Below, one piece after another: positions 25,391 to 34,616 of a DNA stretch of 64,000 bases. Origin of the DNA: Candidatus Latescibacterota bacterium (GTDB lineage Bacteria; Latescibacterota; UBA2968); assembly GCA_022823725.1 (NCBI GenBank), contig JAJEHL010000010.1, positions 62,001-126,000 of the forward strand, given 5' to 3'. The position numbers and the translations under genes were made by a program. How positions within the stretch are numbered: position 1 is the first letter of the stretch; each line of letters starts with the position of its first letter. Under the pieces are notes generated by a model that saw only the letters and a program-made list of their open reading frames with translations, had not been told where the DNA came from and ran no database searches.

Positions 25391-26221
25391 TCAGTCAAAA
25401 AATAACGGCTGATTAGATCTCGGTACAATACCCGCTTCTTCTGCCCGCGCAAAAAGATCGATCAGCGCAGCCTCGCCATCTGCGCAGTAATCTAACGTGT
25501 ATTCATTGACATAGAGATCGATATGCTGCTGCATCACGGCTTCGTCCATCTCCTGCGCGTGCTGGCGGATATAATTTTTAACTGCATCGGGATTGGAATG
25601 TGCATATTCTACACTGGCGCAAAGAGATATATCAATCTGTTGAACTTTTTCTACGCCGAGATCGCGCCGGGCAAGAATACCACCGAGCGGAATGGGATGT
25701 CCCGTAGATTCCTCCCACCATTCGCCCAGGTCAATGATTTTGTGCAAACCATAATCGGGATAGGTAAAACGCGATTCATGGATGATCACGCCGGCATCGA
25801 CATCGCCTTTTTGCGTAGCCTCCATTATCTCGTGAAAAGGCATCGCGACGAGGTCGTCAAGCGCGGGATTAAAGAGACGCAACAAGAGCGCGGCCGTGGT
25901 GAGTTTCCCCGGAATAGCAATGCGTTTGCCCAACAGATCGCGCGGATCAAAGGCATCGGACGCGATAACGAGCGGGCCACATCCTCGCCCCAATGCCCCA
26001 CCCGAATGCAGCAGACAATACCGGTCACGCATAAATGCAAACGCATGGAATGATATCTTGGTCATATCCAATTTACCAGCCACAGCCATGCGATTCAGGG
26101 TCTCGATATCTTCGAGAACCTCGCGGCATCTGGGCGCGCCATCTATTTTTTCGTGAACCAGGCCGTAAAAAATATATGTGTCATTAGGACAAGGAGAATA
26201 ACCGAGAGAAATGCGGGGCAT
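25391..26221 (-). CDS. mqnD: 1,4-dihydroxy-6-naphthoate synthase
   Basis: MqnD converts cyclic dehypoxanthine futalosine to 1,4-dihydroxy-6-naphthoate in the futalosine route to menaquinone. The 276-aa periplasmic-binding-like fold begins RISLGYSPCPNDTYIFYGL, the family's N-terminal signature. It contains TKISFHAFAFMRDRY and HEIMEATQKGDVDAGVIIHESRFTY around residues 50-150, with the catalytic His in VIIHE. The long open frame up to 26629 overlaps mqnB and is rejected; the ATG at 26221 has a GAGGT site. It starts 13 bases after mqnB, so the two adjacent futalosine steps are cotranscribed. Confidence 0.92.
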   Translation of the reverse strand: MPRISLGYSPCPNDTYIFYGLVHEKIDGAPRCREVLEDIETLNRMAVAGKLDMTKISFHAFAFMRDRYCLLHSGGALGRGCGPLVIASDAFDPRDLLGKRIAIPGKLTTAALLLRLFNPALDDLVAMPFHEIMEATQKGDVDAGVIIHESRFTYPDYGLHKIIDLGEWWEESTGHPIPLGGILARRDLGVEKVQQIDISLCASVEYAHSNPDAVKNYIRQHAQEMDEAVMQQHIDLYVNEYTLDYCADGEAALIDLFARAEEAGIVPRSNQPLFFD

Positions 26222-26234
26222 GGTGAACCTCGTG

Positions 26235-26954
26235 TCATAGAGCCTCAATGAATTTTCGCGCTGCAATTTGCACCCTCTGGACGGCATGTGGAATATCCCA
26301 GGCATCTTTATTGCGGTCTTCCACATAGTTGCTAATAGCGCGCAATTCGAGAAATGGAACGGCATAAAGGGTGCAGACATGCGCTGCAGCCGCGCCCTCC
26401 ATATTTTCGCATATCGCATTAAAACGCGCTGCCAGTTCATTGCCAATATCCTCGCGCCCCGTACATTGTTGCACTGTGACAAAAGGTCCTTGCACAACGC
26501 ATTCACCCGATTGTTCGAGTATGTGTTGTGCTCTGGCAACAAACGCGGGATCAACAGGATACGTATTGTAATAATCGCGATCAACCGATAGGACAGGAAT
26601 ACCGATCTCATCGGCAGGAGACCAGCCAACAGGTGTGATAACGCCTAAATCGCCATAATTTTCTTCGGTTGCAAGTGCGAGATCTCCCTTGTCCAAACCA
26701 CTGCCGAGATAAGCACCGCCAATGCCGATTTGCAGGACGAGCTCGGGTTCAATTTCTTGCAGTGCAACAGTCAGAGCCTGCGCTGTATTGACCGCGCCAA
26801 TACCCGTTTCAATCAGGACAACGGGGTTGATGCCAATCATACCGCGAACCCAGGCGCGATGACCTATGCGCTGCGTTGTCACCTGTTGAAGGCTATCGCG
26901 CAAAAGCTGTTGCTCATAAGCCGTCGCTGTCAGGATGAGCAGAGGATCGGGCAT
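26235..26954 (-). CDS. mqnB: Futalosine hydrolase
   Basis: MqnB removes hypoxanthine from futalosine to give dehypoxanthine futalosine, a step of the alternative menaquinone pathway. The 239-aa product has the nucleoside phosphorylase/hydrolase fold with LQIGIGGAYLGSGLDKGDLALA (about residues 95-116) and the nucleoside-site ENMEGAAAAHVCTLYAVPFLELRAISN near residue 184, where the Glu holds the ribose. The adjacency to mqnD excludes an MTA/SAH nucleosidase or a plain purine nucleosidase as the better label. It is 10 bases downstream of the metallophosphoesterase gene. The organism therefore uses the futalosine rather than the Men pathway. Confidence 0.9.
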   Translation of the reverse strand: MPDPLLILTATAYEQQLLRDSLQQVTTQRIGHRAWVRGMIGINPVVLIETGIGAVNTAQALTVALQEIEPELVLQIGIGGAYLGSGLDKGDLALATEENYGDLGVITPVGWSPADEIGIPVLSVDRDYYNTYPVDPAFVARAQHILEQSGECVVQGPFVTVQQCTGREDIGNELAARFNAICENMEGAAAAHVCTLYAVPFLELRAISNYVEDRNKDAWDIPHAVQRVQIAARKFIEAL

Positions 26955-26964
26955 GATCGATCAC

Positions 26965-27984
26965 CTAAAACGAAAAGGGCATCTTCAAAGGCACAGTTCG
27001 CCGTGCAGGTTCGTACCATCCTTGAGATGCGAAATGATCGGAATGCAAATAGCATTTTACATCTACCTGATCACGCCCCTCGGTAAAGGTCAAAATCCGA
27101 CTCATCGGCACGTTCTTTTGCCCGTGAAATTTTGAAATTGCAGCGACGTTGATAAATGTCGCGCCCCACTTCTGTTCCACATGCGAACGCCCACCGGTCG
27201 TATCCTCAGGATTTGTGTGCGTATGCCCGCCCAACCAGATATCACAAACACCGGGATTATCTGCCAGAACACCCTCAAACTGTCCACTATCTGGTTTGCC
27301 ACCCACCCAGTAGAGATACGAAGCCCCAATAGGCGCGCCATCGTCAAAACGACCGTGATAACCTTCATCCACCCCCACCCAATCGAGCGAAGCAACCGTC
27401 GTCTCTTTTAACATATGGTGATGTGCAGAAATGATAATTTTATCCCGATGGGAAAGCACCATATCGCGCCACCATTCAAATGTCTCTTGCGTGACCGCGC
27501 CCGCGGGGTAACCGCCCCTTTTCCCCCGTCCCACAGGTGGCCCACCGTCATTGCGATCTCCCATACACAAAAACAGAATATTGCCCACCTCAAAAGAATA
27601 CCGATCCCACTGTCCGGTTACGGGATACGGTCGCTGATCGGCATAAACACCCGAATATCCGGAGCTCATACCCATCGGATCCCCCCACTTTTGAAACCAC
27701 CACTGCGTCTCTTCATCGGGACCACTCGCATCGTGATTGCCCACGATATTATAAAAATGCGATCGCGGATGTTTGGTCGATACACTGTATTGCCGAACCA
27801 CCTCCTCGCCTTCTTCATCATCGGGCGGTTCCTGCGCGCCGGATAAATCGCCAATATCGAGCATCACATCCCATTCAAAATCTCGCTCAGCCTGCAAAAT
27901 GGCGGTTTCCAAACTCCTTCGCCCACGCCGCAAATCCGTTCCCACATGCGCGTCTCCACCAGCCCAGAGTGTAAATGCGCTCAT
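26965..27984 (-). CDS. Calcineurin-like metallophosphoesterase
   Basis: The 339-aa protein shows the dinuclear metal motifs of the calcineurin-like family: GGDAHVGTD near residue 9, MLDIGDLSGAQ near 48 (GD with metal-binding Asp), YNIVGNHDASG near 83 (GNHD), an HHHMLKE element near 193 and GGHTHTNPEDT near 253. It has no signal peptide and would be cytoplasmic. The substrate is unknown. The ATG at 27984 overlaps the stop of the upstream PhyH gene (ATGA), which is why it is preferred to a start five codons earlier. Coupling to a PhyH dioxygenase suggests a common catabolic task, possibly phosphonate or phosphate ester use, but the sequence does not show this. Confidence 0.8.
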   Translation of the reverse strand: MSAFTLWAGGDAHVGTDLRRGRRSLETAILQAERDFEWDVMLDIGDLSGAQEPPDDEEGEEVVRQYSVSTKHPRSHFYNIVGNHDASGPDEETQWWFQKWGDPMGMSSGYSGVYADQRPYPVTGQWDRYSFEVGNILFLCMGDRNDGGPPVGRGKRGGYPAGAVTQETFEWWRDMVLSHRDKIIISAHHHMLKETTVASLDWVGVDEGYHGRFDDGAPIGASYLYWVGGKPDSGQFEGVLADNPGVCDIWLGGHTHTNPEDTTGGRSHVEQKWGATFINVAAISKFHGQKNVPMSRILTFTEGRDQVDVKCYLHSDHFASQGWYEPARRTVPLKMPFSF

Positions 27985-28856
27985 TGCGATCCCCGCCAAC
28001 CGATATCAATACTCGTGTACCCATCTGTATATCGCTTCAAATGGTCTGGTAGATTTTTCAAAAACCACTGGCCCGATTCCGGTATCTTCCACGGAATATC
28101 GATCCTGTGATTGCGATCTCTAAACCCAATCGCGCACGAAAGGCGCGTCTCCTCCAACCGATTGGGAAATGCCCCGTGGTACGTGCGGTGGGCAAACACA
28201 ATCATATCTCCCCCATTTGTGAACAGGGGCACCAACCCCGGAATATCAAATCCCGCGTAGCGATGTTCTTCCTCGTCTTCGGGATAAAACGAACGTTGAT
28301 CTGCCGTCATCTTAAATCCTCTGGGACCTTCCCATCCCTCCACATGAGAATCTTCAATCACACACAGACCACCGTGAACCGGGCGCGACCCCGTCAGGTA
28401 AAACCACTTGCCAGACGGCCAGAGTCCGCGATTCAACACATCGCCCGAGTTCAAAATTTTATCGGAATATCCACACCAATCCGTATGCCACCCCACGGGC
28501 TGAGACCCCGACATGCGGATAATCGCAGCAGAGCGATGGACAGTCATATCATCCGTGCCAATCAAATGCCGGTGAATATCCATAAACGGCTCGTATTCCA
28601 AAAGCTCCCAGGCGCCCGATCCAGATTCGATCCACGCATGCCGCGTGCGACTCTGTCCGCCCTTTAACGTTCCGTCTGGATCTGTACCGTCATACACCGC
28701 CTGTTTGAGCTTTTCCACAATCTCATCCGGCAATACATCTTTAATAATCGCAAACCCGTGCGCCTCCAGGCACTCGGACATAGCATCGAGTTCATCTGTC
28801 TCAAACTCATAACAATAGCCCAAATCGGGCTTTTTAATATGTGAATAGTCTGACAT
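27981..28856 (-). CDS. Phytanoyl-CoA dioxygenase (PhyH) family protein
   Basis: The 291-aa product has the Fe(II)/2-oxoglutarate dioxygenase facial triad in PhyH form: H-x-D in PVGWHTDWCGY (about residues 120-130) and a distal His in FAHRTYHGAFPNR near residue 220 followed by an Arg for 2-oxoglutarate. The N-terminal segment AHGFAIIKDVLPDEIVEKLKQ is the usual PhyH opening. Family members hydroxylate small molecules of many kinds; substrate unknown. It ends in an ATGA overlap with the metallophosphoesterase. A ribosome site (GGAGG) precedes the ATG. The window encodes a second PhyH protein (48023-48781); such multiplicity is common in this kind of lineage. Confidence 0.85.
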   Translation of the reverse strand: MSDYSHIKKPDLGYCYEFETDELDAMSECLEAHGFAIIKDVLPDEIVEKLKQAVYDGTDPDGTLKGGQSRTRHAWIESGSGAWELLEYEPFMDIHRHLIGTDDMTVHRSAAIIRMSGSQPVGWHTDWCGYSDKILNSGDVLNRGLWPSGKWFYLTGSRPVHGGLCVIEDSHVEGWEGPRGFKMTADQRSFYPEDEEEHRYAGFDIPGLVPLFTNGGDMIVFAHRTYHGAFPNRLEETRLSCAIGFRDRNHRIDIPWKIPESGQWFLKNLPDHLKRYTDGYTSIDIGWRGSQ

Positions 28857-28885
28857 TTTTCCTCCATTGTATGCTACGCTACACT

Positions 28886-29899
28886 TTATCTGGGTGGATC
28901 AGAAGACAGAGCATTTCCATCTGTCACCTGGCACCCGGCCAACAACACTTCTTGCACGGTTAAATCGTGTGCCTGTGAATAATCCGGTTCTTTCTCGCCA
29001 TTCATACACGCCCTCAACTCCCGCAACAGCGTTGGAAAACTATCGGGAGGTTCAATCTCCAATTCTTGCCAGCCGCTCTGATACCCTTCGGCTTCCTCTT
29101 CTAAGCACAAACTCAGATTATTGGAGCCAATGGGCGCGTGAAGCACTGTTCCTGCCGTCCCATGCACCTCAATCCGCCGCGCCATACCCACCTGCATAGC
29201 GGCCATGTCAATCGTACCCAGACCGCGTTCAAAATCGTGTACCACAACCGCATTGTCAACGACAGTTCGTTTGCCGTAATGTTTTCGGAGAATCGGATGT
29301 ACATCTGTCGGGCGTCCCATCAGAGCCACCATAATATCTACGAGATGACCCGCCATTTCAAAATAAATTCCGCCGTGATAAATACCATTCTCTTCTTCCA
29401 ACTCTGTGCGCCAACTGTGGGGCTTTGGGATGTGCCCGCGGTAAGCGTAAATATCACCTAACACACCCAGCCTTGCTAATCGGATAATCTCGTGAACGCC
29501 CGGATTATACCGCCACATATAGGCCAAATTAAGGACTAATTGTTTATCCGATGCCAATTTTTGGATGCGCTTAAACTGGTCCAGATTGACCCCCGCGGGT
29601 TTTTCCAGCAACACATGCTTGCCTGCGGTAAGTGCTCGTTCGGCATAATCCAGGTTCTGATAGACATGGCCTTCTACAATGACAGCATCAACCTCACTGT
29701 TTAACACTGTGTCAACCGAATCAAAAACGGGAATATTCAGCCCCTCTTCCTCGCTCTTTTCCCGCCTGATCGCAATTACTGCGGGATCGGGATCGTACAT
29801 GCCAATGAACTCAACCTCATCGGGTAACCGCGCAGCTTCGCGCAAGTGCATACCCGTGTGACTGTGCCAACAACCTAAGAACGCAATTTTTAATGCCAT
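28886..29899 (-). CDS. Gfo/Idh/MocA family oxidoreductase
   Basis: The 337-aa protein starts KIAFLGCWHSHTGMHL, a variant of the Rossmann dinucleotide motif, and has the family's EKPAGVNLDQFKRIQ near residue 108, with the conserved Lys-Pro. A C-terminal substrate domain contains GGIYFEMAGHLVDIMVALMGRP near residue 175, including the usual Asp and His. Members oxidise or reduce sugars, inositols or other cyclic alcohols with NAD(P). Its position between a PhyH gene and a heparinase-like gene suggests uronate or inositol-type sugar catabolism (inference). An AAAGGAG site precedes the ATG. The distance to the upstream heparinase stop is 14 bases. Confidence 0.88.
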   Translation of the reverse strand: MALKIAFLGCWHSHTGMHLREAARLPDEVEFIGMYDPDPAVIAIRREKSEEEGLNIPVFDSVDTVLNSEVDAVIVEGHVYQNLDYAERALTAGKHVLLEKPAGVNLDQFKRIQKLASDKQLVLNLAYMWRYNPGVHEIIRLARLGVLGDIYAYRGHIPKPHSWRTELEEENGIYHGGIYFEMAGHLVDIMVALMGRPTDVHPILRKHYGKRTVVDNAVVVHDFERGLGTIDMAAMQVGMARRIEVHGTAGTVLHAPIGSNNLSLCLEEEAEGYQSGWQELEIEPPDSFPTLLRELRACMNGEKEPDYSQAHDLTVQEVLLAGCQVTDGNALSSDPPR

Positions 29900-29913
29900 T
29901 GAAAACTCCTTTA

Positions 29914-32601
29914 TTATTTCATCTCAAAATCCCCCGAACCAACCGCGTGTCGTTCTACATCCCCATCTCGAATGGTCACAAACGCCGATGTCCGAATCTG
30001 CAACTGCACTGTGCCCTCAATCTCCCGAAGCGGAAAAAAGCAATGCACCGCCCCCGTATTTGTAATGCGAAAACCGGGATCGTCTTCGAGAATGACATGC
30101 TCACCCTCCACGCGTTGAACGCGCAATCCGCGCGTTGTACCATCGCCAAATGTCACCACAGCAACAGCACCATCTATGTCACCCATTTCAGGCGTACCAT
30201 TCGCGACCAATGCATGATACGGCGCACCATCCTCTATTCGCAATACATCTGTAACTTGCCCAGTATAAATACCTCCGCCTATTAATTGAGCGGTCTGCCA
30301 TTGTATCTTCTCCCCACCCCATAAACCCATAACTCGCGCCTCACCATCCTGTTCGCGTACAAAACCGACTTCGCCTTGAAAAGTGAGATCGCCCCTGTGC
30401 AAGACTTCTGTCCCAGGTTGTAGAACAATATGGTCTGTAACCCCCCGGTAGCGCACTTTCATATACACGCCGCGCTCGCCAACATCCTCCACTTCAACAG
30501 AATCAATAAACGCTTTATCTCGAAACGGTTCGTGAACAGCTGTGAATCGGCTCGGCGCTCTACCTTTTTGCCGAACCATCAACATGGGCATGCGAAAGTG
30601 ATCGAGCAGCGGTTCATCTTCGTCTGCGCGTCGCACAGAAGGCGCGTCACCCACAAAAAGTTCGCTATCCTTTAACCCCATAAGATGAATACGCACGGCA
30701 ACAGCATCATTTCCCTGAAAAGTGACACGCGCATCCTCTGCTCCCCTGTTCTGCAACACATTCTGAAAAAATGCAAGCGAGACATTCCGCCCCTCTGCAT
30801 CCCCCCGGTCGCGTTCGTGTTCTGGAAACCGCACCTTCACACCCGGCAAAAGGTTTTCGCCATAGTCCTGCAAAGGCACACTGACCTCTGCCCGCATATC
30901 GCCATCCGCGCTTCCGTGCATCACCCAATCGCGCTGATCGCCGCCCCGAACGCGAAATACATCAACCACATAGTGATCCTCTCCCCCCGCATTTACAAGC
31001 ATGACGAATCGCCTATATTCTTCGGCAAGCCCGGGATACACATCCTCCCCACTTGCTTCTACCCATTGCACCGGATCATAAGCGGCTTCAAAAGCCAGTA
31101 GAGAACCGTCTGTTATGTCCCTCCTATCGGTGTGCTGCTCTTTTTCATTGATCAATACGGTATTGTGACACAAGGTGCTCGCTGCCCAGCTTCGATATCG
31201 GGTATGGGTATAGCCCACATCGGAGAGTAGTTCCTCCCCTCTGGCAAAAAGCATCAGATTCAAATTGTCCGCATGGGCATGCCCATAAGCCCCCGAAAAA
31301 TGCAGATGCACCTGTATTTGATGTTCGCCCATCCCCCTTCCCAACCACGCATGCCCAACCCCTGGCAGCAATGTAGAATACGACTGTTCAAGCGGTTTGA
31401 CATTGGGATCGACCCGTCGGCTATCCAACCGCGCCCAGGCATCGTGCATGGGAACCCAACGCCCATCTGGATATCTGCAAATATCCAGAAGCCGATTTGC
31501 CTTTTTCACAATATCAATATCTCGTTCCAAATCGAGATTGTCGTATCGCACGCCATCATCCGATATATAACCCAATGGATCGGAATACCCTTTCAGCGCG
31601 TCAAATACGCCCTGCATACCGGCCATTGTCATTCGGTGGTACCCCAAACTGCCTTCATGCCAGAATCCATCCGCATAAAACTGCCGCTCAAACAGCCCCA
31701 TACTACGTCGAACCGCTTCATGCACAAGTTCTGGATCGCCCAAAACGCGACCAATCACCGCATACCCGACGTAAATCCGAGGGCTTGCGTTGCCATAAGT
31801 AATCTCTTGAAAACCTTCCTGGCGAATAGCCCCGCGAAAGAAATCGTCCTCAATCCGCTGCTTGACATCGGTCCCACTCGCATCGGACAACCGCTCCAAT
31901 TCGCCACTCGTATAAATCGCATCATAAGCCATAGCCAGATTGGTCGGCATTTCATCTGCGCGCCACCGACCCCACTTCCCCCCAAAATTTGGATAGGGTG
32001 GTTCAAATACAAATCCCTTTTGTTCGTGTGCCCGATCATAACTCACCAGAAAATCTGGATAATACCGCGCGAATGCGTCCAGAATCAGCGCCGCGCGTCG
32101 CGCATACATCGCATCTCCTGTTGCCTGGTACAACTGCCCCAAATCTTCTGCAATCGCCGCAAAATACACACGCGCTTCCCGCCACGCCTTTGCTCGAAAA
32201 TAATACCTAAAGCCCGTCTCATCTTCCCAAAACGGATACGTCACCGTCTCCCCCACCGGGTTGACGACCGTCAGCACCTGATCATCGGGATAGGCCTCAT
32301 TGGGAAACACCATCTCGCAATAGCGGCACTGCACGCGATGCGGATCTTTAATTGACCACCGCAACTGCCCTTCCTGAGCACCCGCATCGCAATCGGGGCA
32401 CCCCACAAACCGAAACCCCGTCTTATTGGGGATCAACGCCACCATCTCCGCTTCGGAAAGCGCCATCACCGCTCGCACGCGCCGTTTCAAACGCGCGACT
32501 TCCTTCTCAGTTAACCTCACCTCATAAACCGGGCGCTCACTGGCTTGCATAACTAACACCCCCGTAAAAATTTGTATTAATATTAAAAAGCGTATTGACA
32601 T
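29914..32601 (-). CDS. Heparinase II/III family protein with N-terminal zinc-ribbon-like motif, exported
   Basis: The 895-aa product has a signal peptide (MSIRFLILIQIFTGVLVMQA). Near residues 67-100 it has two Cys pairs, CPDC and CRYC, about 24 residues apart, forming a metal-binding knuckle. A helical toroid follows, then the heparinase II/III sheet block (GAYGHAHADNLNLMLFARGEELLSDVGY), with the HAHAD metal/active-site motif. A large C-terminal beta domain completes it. It probably cleaves a uronate-containing polysaccharide outside the cytoplasm. It is the first gene of the eight-gene minus-strand run and is divergent from the BrnT-type toxin, whose promoter overlaps its first codons. The ribosome site is weak. 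The polymer cannot be named. Confidence 0.85.
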   Translation of the reverse strand: MSIRFLILIQIFTGVLVMQASERPVYEVRLTEKEVARLKRRVRAVMALSEAEMVALIPNKTGFRFVGCPDCDAGAQEGQLRWSIKDPHRVQCRYCEMVFPNEAYPDDQVLTVVNPVGETVTYPFWEDETGFRYYFRAKAWREARVYFAAIAEDLGQLYQATGDAMYARRAALILDAFARYYPDFLVSYDRAHEQKGFVFEPPYPNFGGKWGRWRADEMPTNLAMAYDAIYTSGELERLSDASGTDVKQRIEDDFFRGAIRQEGFQEITYGNASPRIYVGYAVIGRVLGDPELVHEAVRRSMGLFERQFYADGFWHEGSLGYHRMTMAGMQGVFDALKGYSDPLGYISDDGVRYDNLDLERDIDIVKKANRLLDICRYPDGRWVPMHDAWARLDSRRVDPNVKPLEQSYSTLLPGVGHAWLGRGMGEHQIQVHLHFSGAYGHAHADNLNLMLFARGEELLSDVGYTHTRYRSWAASTLCHNTVLINEKEQHTDRRDITDGSLLAFEAAYDPVQWVEASGEDVYPGLAEEYRRFVMLVNAGGEDHYVVDVFRVRGGDQRDWVMHGSADGDMRAEVSVPLQDYGENLLPGVKVRFPEHERDRGDAEGRNVSLAFFQNVLQNRGAEDARVTFQGNDAVAVRIHLMGLKDSELFVGDAPSVRRADEDEPLLDHFRMPMLMVRQKGRAPSRFTAVHEPFRDKAFIDSVEVEDVGERGVYMKVRYRGVTDHIVLQPGTEVLHRGDLTFQGEVGFVREQDGEARVMGLWGGEKIQWQTAQLIGGGIYTGQVTDVLRIEDGAPYHALVANGTPEMGDIDGAVAVVTFGDGTTRGLRVQRVEGEHVILEDDPGFRITNTGAVHCFFPLREIEGTVQLQIRTSAFVTIRDGDVERHAVGSGDFEMK

Positions 32602-32623
32602 TATATATACAATTCTCTAAATT
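32595..32623 (+). promoter_or_regulatory. Sigma70-type promoter of the BrnT-type toxin gene
   Basis: Perfect -35 TTGACA (32595-32600), 17-bp spacer, and TAAATT (32618-32623), 5/6. Transcription would start around 32629-32631, at the ATG itself (32629), so the mRNA could be leaderless. The -35 box overlaps the start of the divergent heparinase gene. Confidence 0.6.
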
Positions 32624-32628
32624 GTTTT

Positions 32629-32925
32629 ATGGATATTTACTACGAACTACACAACATCACCTTTGTCTGGGATGAAAATAAAGCTCGTACAAATTCAATA
32701 AAACACGATGGTGTAACTTTTGAGCAAGCTGCAGAAACTTTCTTTGATCCCTTTCTAAAAGTGGTAGATGCGAGTCGTAGTGACGAAGCCCGCGATGCCG
32801 TTATTGGGCTGGATACACGCTGGAATTTACTATTCGTTGTTCACATTGAAATACAAGATGATGAAATTCGGATCATTTCAGCCCGTAAAGCAACTCGAAA
32901 GGAAAGATTTGACTATGAAAATTGA
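32629..32925 (+). CDS. brnT: BrnT family type II toxin
   Basis: The 98-aa product matches BrnT ribonuclease toxins: FVWDENKARTNSIKHDGVTFEQA at residues 11-33 (W-D-x-x-K-x-x-N-x-x-KHG pattern), an AETFFDPF segment, then DEARDAVIGLD and the C-terminal IRIISARKATRKERFDYE. In the known system, BrnT cleaves mRNA and BrnA neutralises it. The antitoxin candidate begins 11 bases before its stop. No Shine-Dalgarno sequence precedes the ATG, and the promoter position suggests a leaderless transcript. The gene appears intact, unlike several antitoxin remnants elsewhere in the window. Confidence 0.85.
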   Translation: MDIYYELHNITFVWDENKARTNSIKHDGVTFEQAAETFFDPFLKVVDASRSDEARDAVIGLDTRWNLLFVVHIEIQDDEIRIISARKATRKERFDYEN

Positions 32926-33211
32926 CAAACTAAAAAAACGCCTGAGAAAAAACCGTCCTATGACCATCGTATCTATTCGGTTTCCCGAAGATGTCATTGA
33001 TGATCTAAAGCAAGTTGCACCGGTGCTGGGCTTCTCTGGATACCAACCGCTCATTCGCGCTTACGTCGGCCAGGGCTTGCGTGTGGATCTTGAACGCTTA
33101 GATCAGGAGATCCTACCCGCTTTGGTCAATAGCTTAAAAAAACGCGGTATCAGTGAAGCAGTAATCACCGAAGCTTTGGCAGAGGTAAATCAGGAACCAA
33201 AACCGCAATAA
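32915..33211 (+). CDS. Antitoxin of the BrnT pair (BrnA-like or CopG-like)
   Basis: The 98-aa protein has a basic N-terminus (MKIDKLKKRLRKNRP), then VSIRFPEDVIDDLKQVAPVLGFSGYQPLIRAYVGQGL (residues 19-55), the ribbon-helix-helix pattern of a DNA-binding antitoxin. A C-terminal acidic tail follows and probably binds the toxin. Typical BrnA has its ribbon-helix-helix near the C-terminus, so this one differs in layout and may be another antitoxin type recruited to BrnT. The start at 32915 overlaps the toxin by 11 bases, typical for toxin-antitoxin pairs. A terminator at 33244-33275 closes the unit. Confidence 0.7.
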   Translation: MKIDKLKKRLRKNRPMTIVSIRFPEDVIDDLKQVAPVLGFSGYQPLIRAYVGQGLRVDLERLDQEILPALVNSLKKRGISEAVITEALAEVNQEPKPQ

Positions 33212-33243
33212 TTATTATTTACAAGTTGTCCTATTGTTTCAGC

Positions 33244-33275
33244 AAGCCTTGCAGAATTCTCTGTGAGGCTTTTAT
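33244..33275 (+). terminator. Rho-independent terminator of the BrnT/antitoxin unit
   Basis: A 12-bp stem (33244-33255 with 33260-33271, including two G-T pairs) around a 4-base loop, followed by TTATT. It overlaps the stop codon region of the convergent MFS gene. Confidence 0.55.
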
Positions 33276-34561
33276 TCTATCTCATCCAAACGCGCTCGGA
33301 ACCCGGGCAGAAGAGCAGTGACCAGAGCCGTTGCAACCATGGCGACACTGGTGTGTAAACCGAGGGCGAAAGGCGCGCCATAGACTTCGGTGAGTTTGCC
33401 AATTTGCAGACTTCCAAGCGGTCCTGCGCCAATGGCGAGGACGAGTGTACCCATTGCGCGATCTCTCATATCATCGCGAGCAGCGATAAGCATAATAGAG
33501 CTTTGCATCACAGTAAAAAATGCATGTCCCAGGCCAGCAAGTATGAGGAGAAAGATGGCCAGTGGAAACGCAACCGACGTGCCGAACAGAGTGAACGCAC
33601 CCACCCAGGATGTGCCAAAGGCAAAAACAAACAGCGCAAAGGCCTGAAAAATCGATCCAATGGAAAATATCCAGCCACGGCTGAGCCGCGAGCGCAACAC
33701 ACTGACCGCGTAAAGGCCAAAAAGCGCACCAATGCCATTGCAGGCGCCCAATATGCCGAATTCGAGCGGGCCTTTGTGGAGAATATCGTGTGTAAAAACG
33801 GGCAGTATGGTCTGGTAGGGAAACGCCAGAAAATTCATGATCACAGTAATGAGCAGCGTACCCATAATCGGCTGGCTCGTGCGCATGTATTGCAAGCCCT
33901 CGCGCATCAGCGTCCACGGAGAAGTTTTGAGAATCGCGGGGTGACGCGGTACTTTGACGCGCAGCATGATCAGGAATGAGATAAGGGAAATAAAAAAAAT
34001 AGCGATATAACAGTCCTGTACGCCAAATAGAGCGTAAATATATCCGCTTAAAAAGGGACCGATCACGCGAGCGATATTCTGGGTAAAGCTTTCGAGCATC
34101 ATCGCTTCAACCGTGCGCTGCTTGCCTACCAGGTCCGGCACCAGAGCGCGGCGAGCAGTCCAGTTGAGAGACCACGAGAGGCCAAATAGCACTGCGGCAA
34201 CAGCAAGATGCCAGAACGCCAGTTGATTGGCCCAGATCAGCAGGCCAATAGCAGCGAGGACCAGTACGCTGAGCCACTGTGAGAGAATCACAATGCGAAC
34301 GCGCCCAACGCTATTGATCAATGGCCCGGCGATAAAACCGACGAGCAACAGGGGAATAGATCGGTAAAAGCCAATCAGTGCAACGGCAAACGCGGAATGG
34401 GTAATCTCAAACACAAGCCATCCCGCGACAATCATTTCCATCCACATGGCCTGCCACCAGAGCATATTGCTCAGGATCAGGTAGCGAAAGCCGGAGTTGC
34501 CCAGGGGGGCAAGGGACCCGCGAAAGGAAATGGCAAATTTTCCCATTCTTCTGATGCGCAT
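33272..34561 (-). CDS. Major facilitator superfamily transporter
   Basis: The 429-aa protein has twelve hydrophobic segments in two blocks of six, split by a polar loop (KVPRHPAILKTSPWTLMREG). It has the MFS loop 2-3 element GPLINSVGRVRIVILSQWL near residue 75, related to G-x-x-x-D-R-x-G-R-R. It resembles the MFS_3/enterobactin-exporter group, so an efflux role is likely. The substrate is unknown. The start could be five codons later (MGKFAIS). It is convergent with the BrnT unit, whose terminator overlaps its stop. The peroxiredoxin-like selenoprotein gene lies just upstream, with 55 bases between. Confidence 0.85.
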   Translation of the reverse strand: MRIRRMGKFAISFRGSLAPLGNSGFRYLILSNMLWWQAMWMEMIVAGWLVFEITHSAFAVALIGFYRSIPLLLVGFIAGPLINSVGRVRIVILSQWLSVLVLAAIGLLIWANQLAFWHLAVAAVLFGLSWSLNWTARRALVPDLVGKQRTVEAMMLESFTQNIARVIGPFLSGYIYALFGVQDCYIAIFFISLISFLIMLRVKVPRHPAILKTSPWTLMREGLQYMRTSQPIMGTLLITVIMNFLAFPYQTILPVFTHDILHKGPLEFGILGACNGIGALFGLYAVSVLRSRLSRGWIFSIGSIFQAFALFVFAFGTSWVGAFTLFGTSVAFPLAIFLLILAGLGHAFFTVMQSSIMLIAARDDMRDRAMGTLVLAIGAGPLGSLQIGKLTEVYGAPFALGLHTSVAMVATALVTALLPGFRARLDEIE

Positions 34562-34616
34562 GGCCGAGTTTCAAATCCAATCTTCAGAGCTCAAATGATG
34601 TAACCTGTCGCGATGG

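Noticed and set aside
25391-26629. 412-aa frame for mqnD
   Set aside because: The first 136 residues overlap mqnB in another frame and lack the family opening; the ATG at 26221 starts the MqnD signature.
31273-32355. Plus-strand 360-aa ORF
   Set aside because: It is antisense to the heparinase gene, has His/Pro/Arg-biased composition and no family motif; the minus-strand gene is clearly coding.
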